Source: Bryobacterales bacterium
Lineage (GTDB): Bacteria > Acidobacteriota > Terriglobia > Bryobacterales > Bryobacteraceae
Length of the DNA stretch: 13,777 bases
Direction: 5' to 3'
Assembly (NCBI GenBank): GCA_025353235.1
Contig: JANXQZ010001094.1
Location: forward strand, 1 to 13,777
A program made the position numbers and the translations under genes. Positions within the stretch are counted from its first letter, which is position 1; every line of letters begins with the position of its first letter. This document shows, in pieces, positions 11,780 through 13,777 of the stretch. The notes under the pieces are model-generated. The model was not told the DNA's origin, searched no databases, and was given only the letters and a program-made list of their open reading frames with translations.

Positions 11780-13777
11780 ATGCGATTTGTGTGCCTAACG
11801 GCCATGCTTGGTTTGGGCTTAGTTTCCACTCTGGGCGCTCAGCCTTTTTCCATCGATAATTACCAGTATGTGAGTTCGCAGCGCCATACGACGACTCAAT
11901 ATTATGTGACGTACAGCGCCAGTCTTATGAATTCCGGCGGCCCGCAGACCGCCGTGTCTGCGACGCTCACGAGCTTGGATCTAAGCGTCGTTGTGGTTCC
12001 TGGAAAAGACACGCTCAATTTTGCGCCGGTTCCAGCCAACAGCCAAGTAGCCAGCAGCAACACGTTCACCATCCTGGTGGACCGCAGCGTTCCGTTCTCA
12101 TTTGCCAAGATTAAGTGGACTTTTAGCAGCAGTCCGGCTCCGCCGATCGCCAACGCGGGTCCCGGTCAGACGGCTCCAGTGGGTGCAACCGTCACCTTGG
12201 ACGGCAGCGGATCCTCCAACCCGAGCGGCATCGGCGTACTGACGTATAGTTTTGCGTTTACGTCCCGCCCGGCAGGCAGCAATGCAACGTTGGTGAACGC
12301 GAACACCGTGATGCCTAGCTTTGTGATCGACGTCCCCGGAACATATACGGTGGCTCTCACGGTCAGCAACGGTACCGCCAGCAGCACTGCCAGCGTAACG
12401 ATCAGCACCACCAGCACCCCGCCGGTGGCGAACGCCGGTCCGAATCAGACGGTAGCCGTCGGAACTACTGTGATGCTGAACGGGAGCGGGTCGTCCGACG
12501 TGGACGGCAACCCGCTTACGTATGCCTTCGTCCTCACAAGCCGTCCCGTCGGCAGCTCGGCGAGCCTGACGGGAGCGAATACGATTTCGCCCACTTTTGT
12601 GGTGGACAAGCCCGGCTCTTACATGGTTCAGCTGATCGTAAGCGATAAGAACGGGAGCAGCAATCCTTCCACGGTTACGATCACCACCAAAAATTCTCCT
12701 CCCGTGGCCAACGCCGGTCCGGGTCAAGTAGTGAATGTAGGCGCCACAGTGCAGTTGGACGGATCGGGATCGACCGACGTCGATGGCAACCCGCTCACTT
12801 ATCAGTTCAGCCTCACGACCGTGCCCCCTAACAGCATGGCGATGTCTACCCTGACGAATGCGGGAACGGTTAATCCTACCTTTGTGGCCGATCAGCCCGG
12901 CACCTACGTAGCGCAGTTGATCGTCAGCGATCTCCATGGGAGCAGCGCTCCCTCGCTGGTCACGATTACGACGAACATGCCGCTCAAGCCGACTGCCAAT
13001 GCCGGATCGCCGCAAACGGTGGCCGCAGGCACGGTGGTGACGCTGAACGGCAGCGGCACCGATCCGCAGTCGCTCCCGCTGACATACCAGTTTGTCCTTA
13101 ACAGCAGGCCGCTGAATAGCAACGCTTCTCTCACCAACGCGAACACTCAGCATCCAACCTTTGTGGCAGATCTGCCTGGCAGCTATGTCGCGCAGTTGAT
13201 CGTGAGCAACGGGTTCAAGATGAGCGATCCCGTTACGGTGACGATCACAACCACCGCTGGTCAGCCGACCGCCAACGCGGGGCCGAATCAGACTGTTGCG
13301 GCTGGCTCGACTGTTACCTTGAACGGGGGCGGATCCATGGATCCCAGCAACCTTCCTTTAAAGTACTCGTTCTCGCTTTTGAGCAAGCCCGTTGGCAGCA
13401 ACGCCTCGCTCACTGGGGCGACCACGGTATCTCCGACATTTATTGCGGATCTTCCCGGCACCTATATCGCGCAGCTGATTGTCGACAATGGCTTCGCAAT
13501 GAAGAGCAGTCCGGCCACTGTGACCATCACGGCCACAGCTGGAGCACCTTCTACGATCACGGCTACCAGCGGAACGCCGCAAAGCGCCTGCCTCAACAAC
13601 ACTGCATTTGCCGCGCCTCTGGTTGCGACGGTTAAGGATGCCCACGGCTTTGGTGTGAGCGGGGTGACGGTGACGTTTACAGCTCCCGTCAGCGGTCCTA
13701 GCGGCACCTTCGCGGGCGGCGTGAACACTGCGGTGACGGATGCCAACGGCATAGCCACTTCGGCGGTGTTTTCCTCA
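11780..13777 (+). CDS. Second giant secreted PKD/Big_1 repeat protein (3' end outside window)
   Basis: The reading frame is open for 666 codons to the window edge, so the C-terminus is unseen. GAGG at 11771-11774 lies 5 nt before the ATG. A signal peptide (about 1-20, STLGA/QP) is followed by the same N-terminal beta domain as the protein at 1412 (NY, VTYSA-L, VSA-tSLD, ANSQVAS, NTFTIL-DR-VPF, WTF). Residues 121-587 are five PKD-like modules opening with PPxANAGP or xPTANAGP and ending PGTYVAQLIV. From about residue 588 the sequence changes to a Big_1 (invasin/intimin-like) module: ITATSGTPQSACLNNxF, then LVATVKDAHGFGVSGVTVTFTAP and VTDANGIATS. The five-PKD block matches the first giant, but what follows does not. 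The likely role is an exported adhesin or matrix protein (inference). It may be in an operon with the PEP-CTERM gene 47 bp upstream. Confidence 0.9.
   Translation, partial: MRFVCLTAMLGLGLVSTLGAQPFSIDNYQYVSSQRHTTTQYYVTYSASLMNSGGPQTAVSATLTSLDLSVVVVPGKDTLNFAPVPANSQVASSNTFTILVDRSVPFSFAKIKWTFSSSPAPPIANAGPGQTAPVGATVTLDGSGSSNPSGIGVLTYSFAFTSRPAGSNATLVNANTVMPSFVIDVPGTYTVALTVSNGTASSTASVTISTTSTPPVANAGPNQTVAVGTTVMLNGSGSSDVDGNPLTYAFVLTSRPVGSSASLTGANTISPTFVVDKPGSYMVQLIVSDKNGSSNPSTVTITTKNSPPVANAGPGQVVNVGATVQLDGSGSTDVDGNPLTYQFSLTTVPPNSMAMSTLTNAGTVNPTFVADQPGTYVAQLIVSDLHGSSAPSLVTITTNMPLKPTANAGSPQTVAAGTVVTLNGSGTDPQSLPLTYQFVLNSRPLNSNASLTNANTQHPTFVADLPGSYVAQLIVSNGFKMSDPVTVTITTTAGQPTANAGPNQTVAAGSTVTLNGGGSMDPSNLPLKYSFSLLSKPVGSNASLTGATTVSPTFIADLPGTYIAQLIVDNGFAMKSSPATVTITATAGAPSTITATSGTPQSACLNNTAFAAPLVATVKDAHGFGVSGVTVTFTAPVSGPSGTFAGGVNTAVTDANGIATSAVFSS

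Overview
The window looks like an accessory stretch of an Acidobacteriota genome, most likely the Bryobacteraceae/Solibacter branch. This is an inference from gene content: giant secreted PKD/Ig-like repeat proteins, SurA-DsbA type fusions, a PEP-CTERM protein and moderately high GC. No rRNA, tRNA, CRISPR, transposase or phage gene is visible. Every gene I support is on the + strand and almost every product carries an export signal.

Layout. The window holds one complete cassette and parts of its neighbour, arranged as a head-to-tail duplication with a period of about 9.8 kb. Cassette 1: the last 28 codons of a small cysteine-rich secreted protein (1-87), a hairpin terminator (123-162), a near-leaderless promoter, a SurA-like/DsbA-like oxidoreductase (203-1237), and a 2483-residue repeat protein (1412-8863) followed by a strong terminator (8878-8921). 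A gene-free leader of about 290 bp follows. Cassette 2: the complete cysteine-rich protein (9214-9870), a matching hairpin terminator (9910-9948), the second SurA/DsbA-like gene (10004-11044), a PEP-CTERM protein with no counterpart in cassette 1 (11190-11732), and the start of a second giant PKD/Big_1 protein (11780 to the window end, still open).

The two oxidoreductases differ by only about 34 of 305 aligned residues but have many silent changes, so both look old and under selection. The last 87 bp of the two cysteine-rich genes are identical base for base, and identity stops at the stop codon, which suggests recent gene conversion. The two giants share a signal peptide plus N-terminal beta domain and five PKD-like modules, then carry quite different C-terminal repeat arrays.

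How the genes may work together (inference): the oxidoreductase, with a chaperone-like N-terminal half and a CPAC thioredoxin half, could oxidise and fold exported partners encoded beside it. The 218-residue protein has eight cysteines. The first giant appears to have only two, a CX5C pair inside an insertion in its last repeat. The giants would be exported surface or matrix proteins. A family of repeated 'folding enzyme plus Cys-rich protein plus giant repeat protein' cassettes is the most interesting candidate system here.
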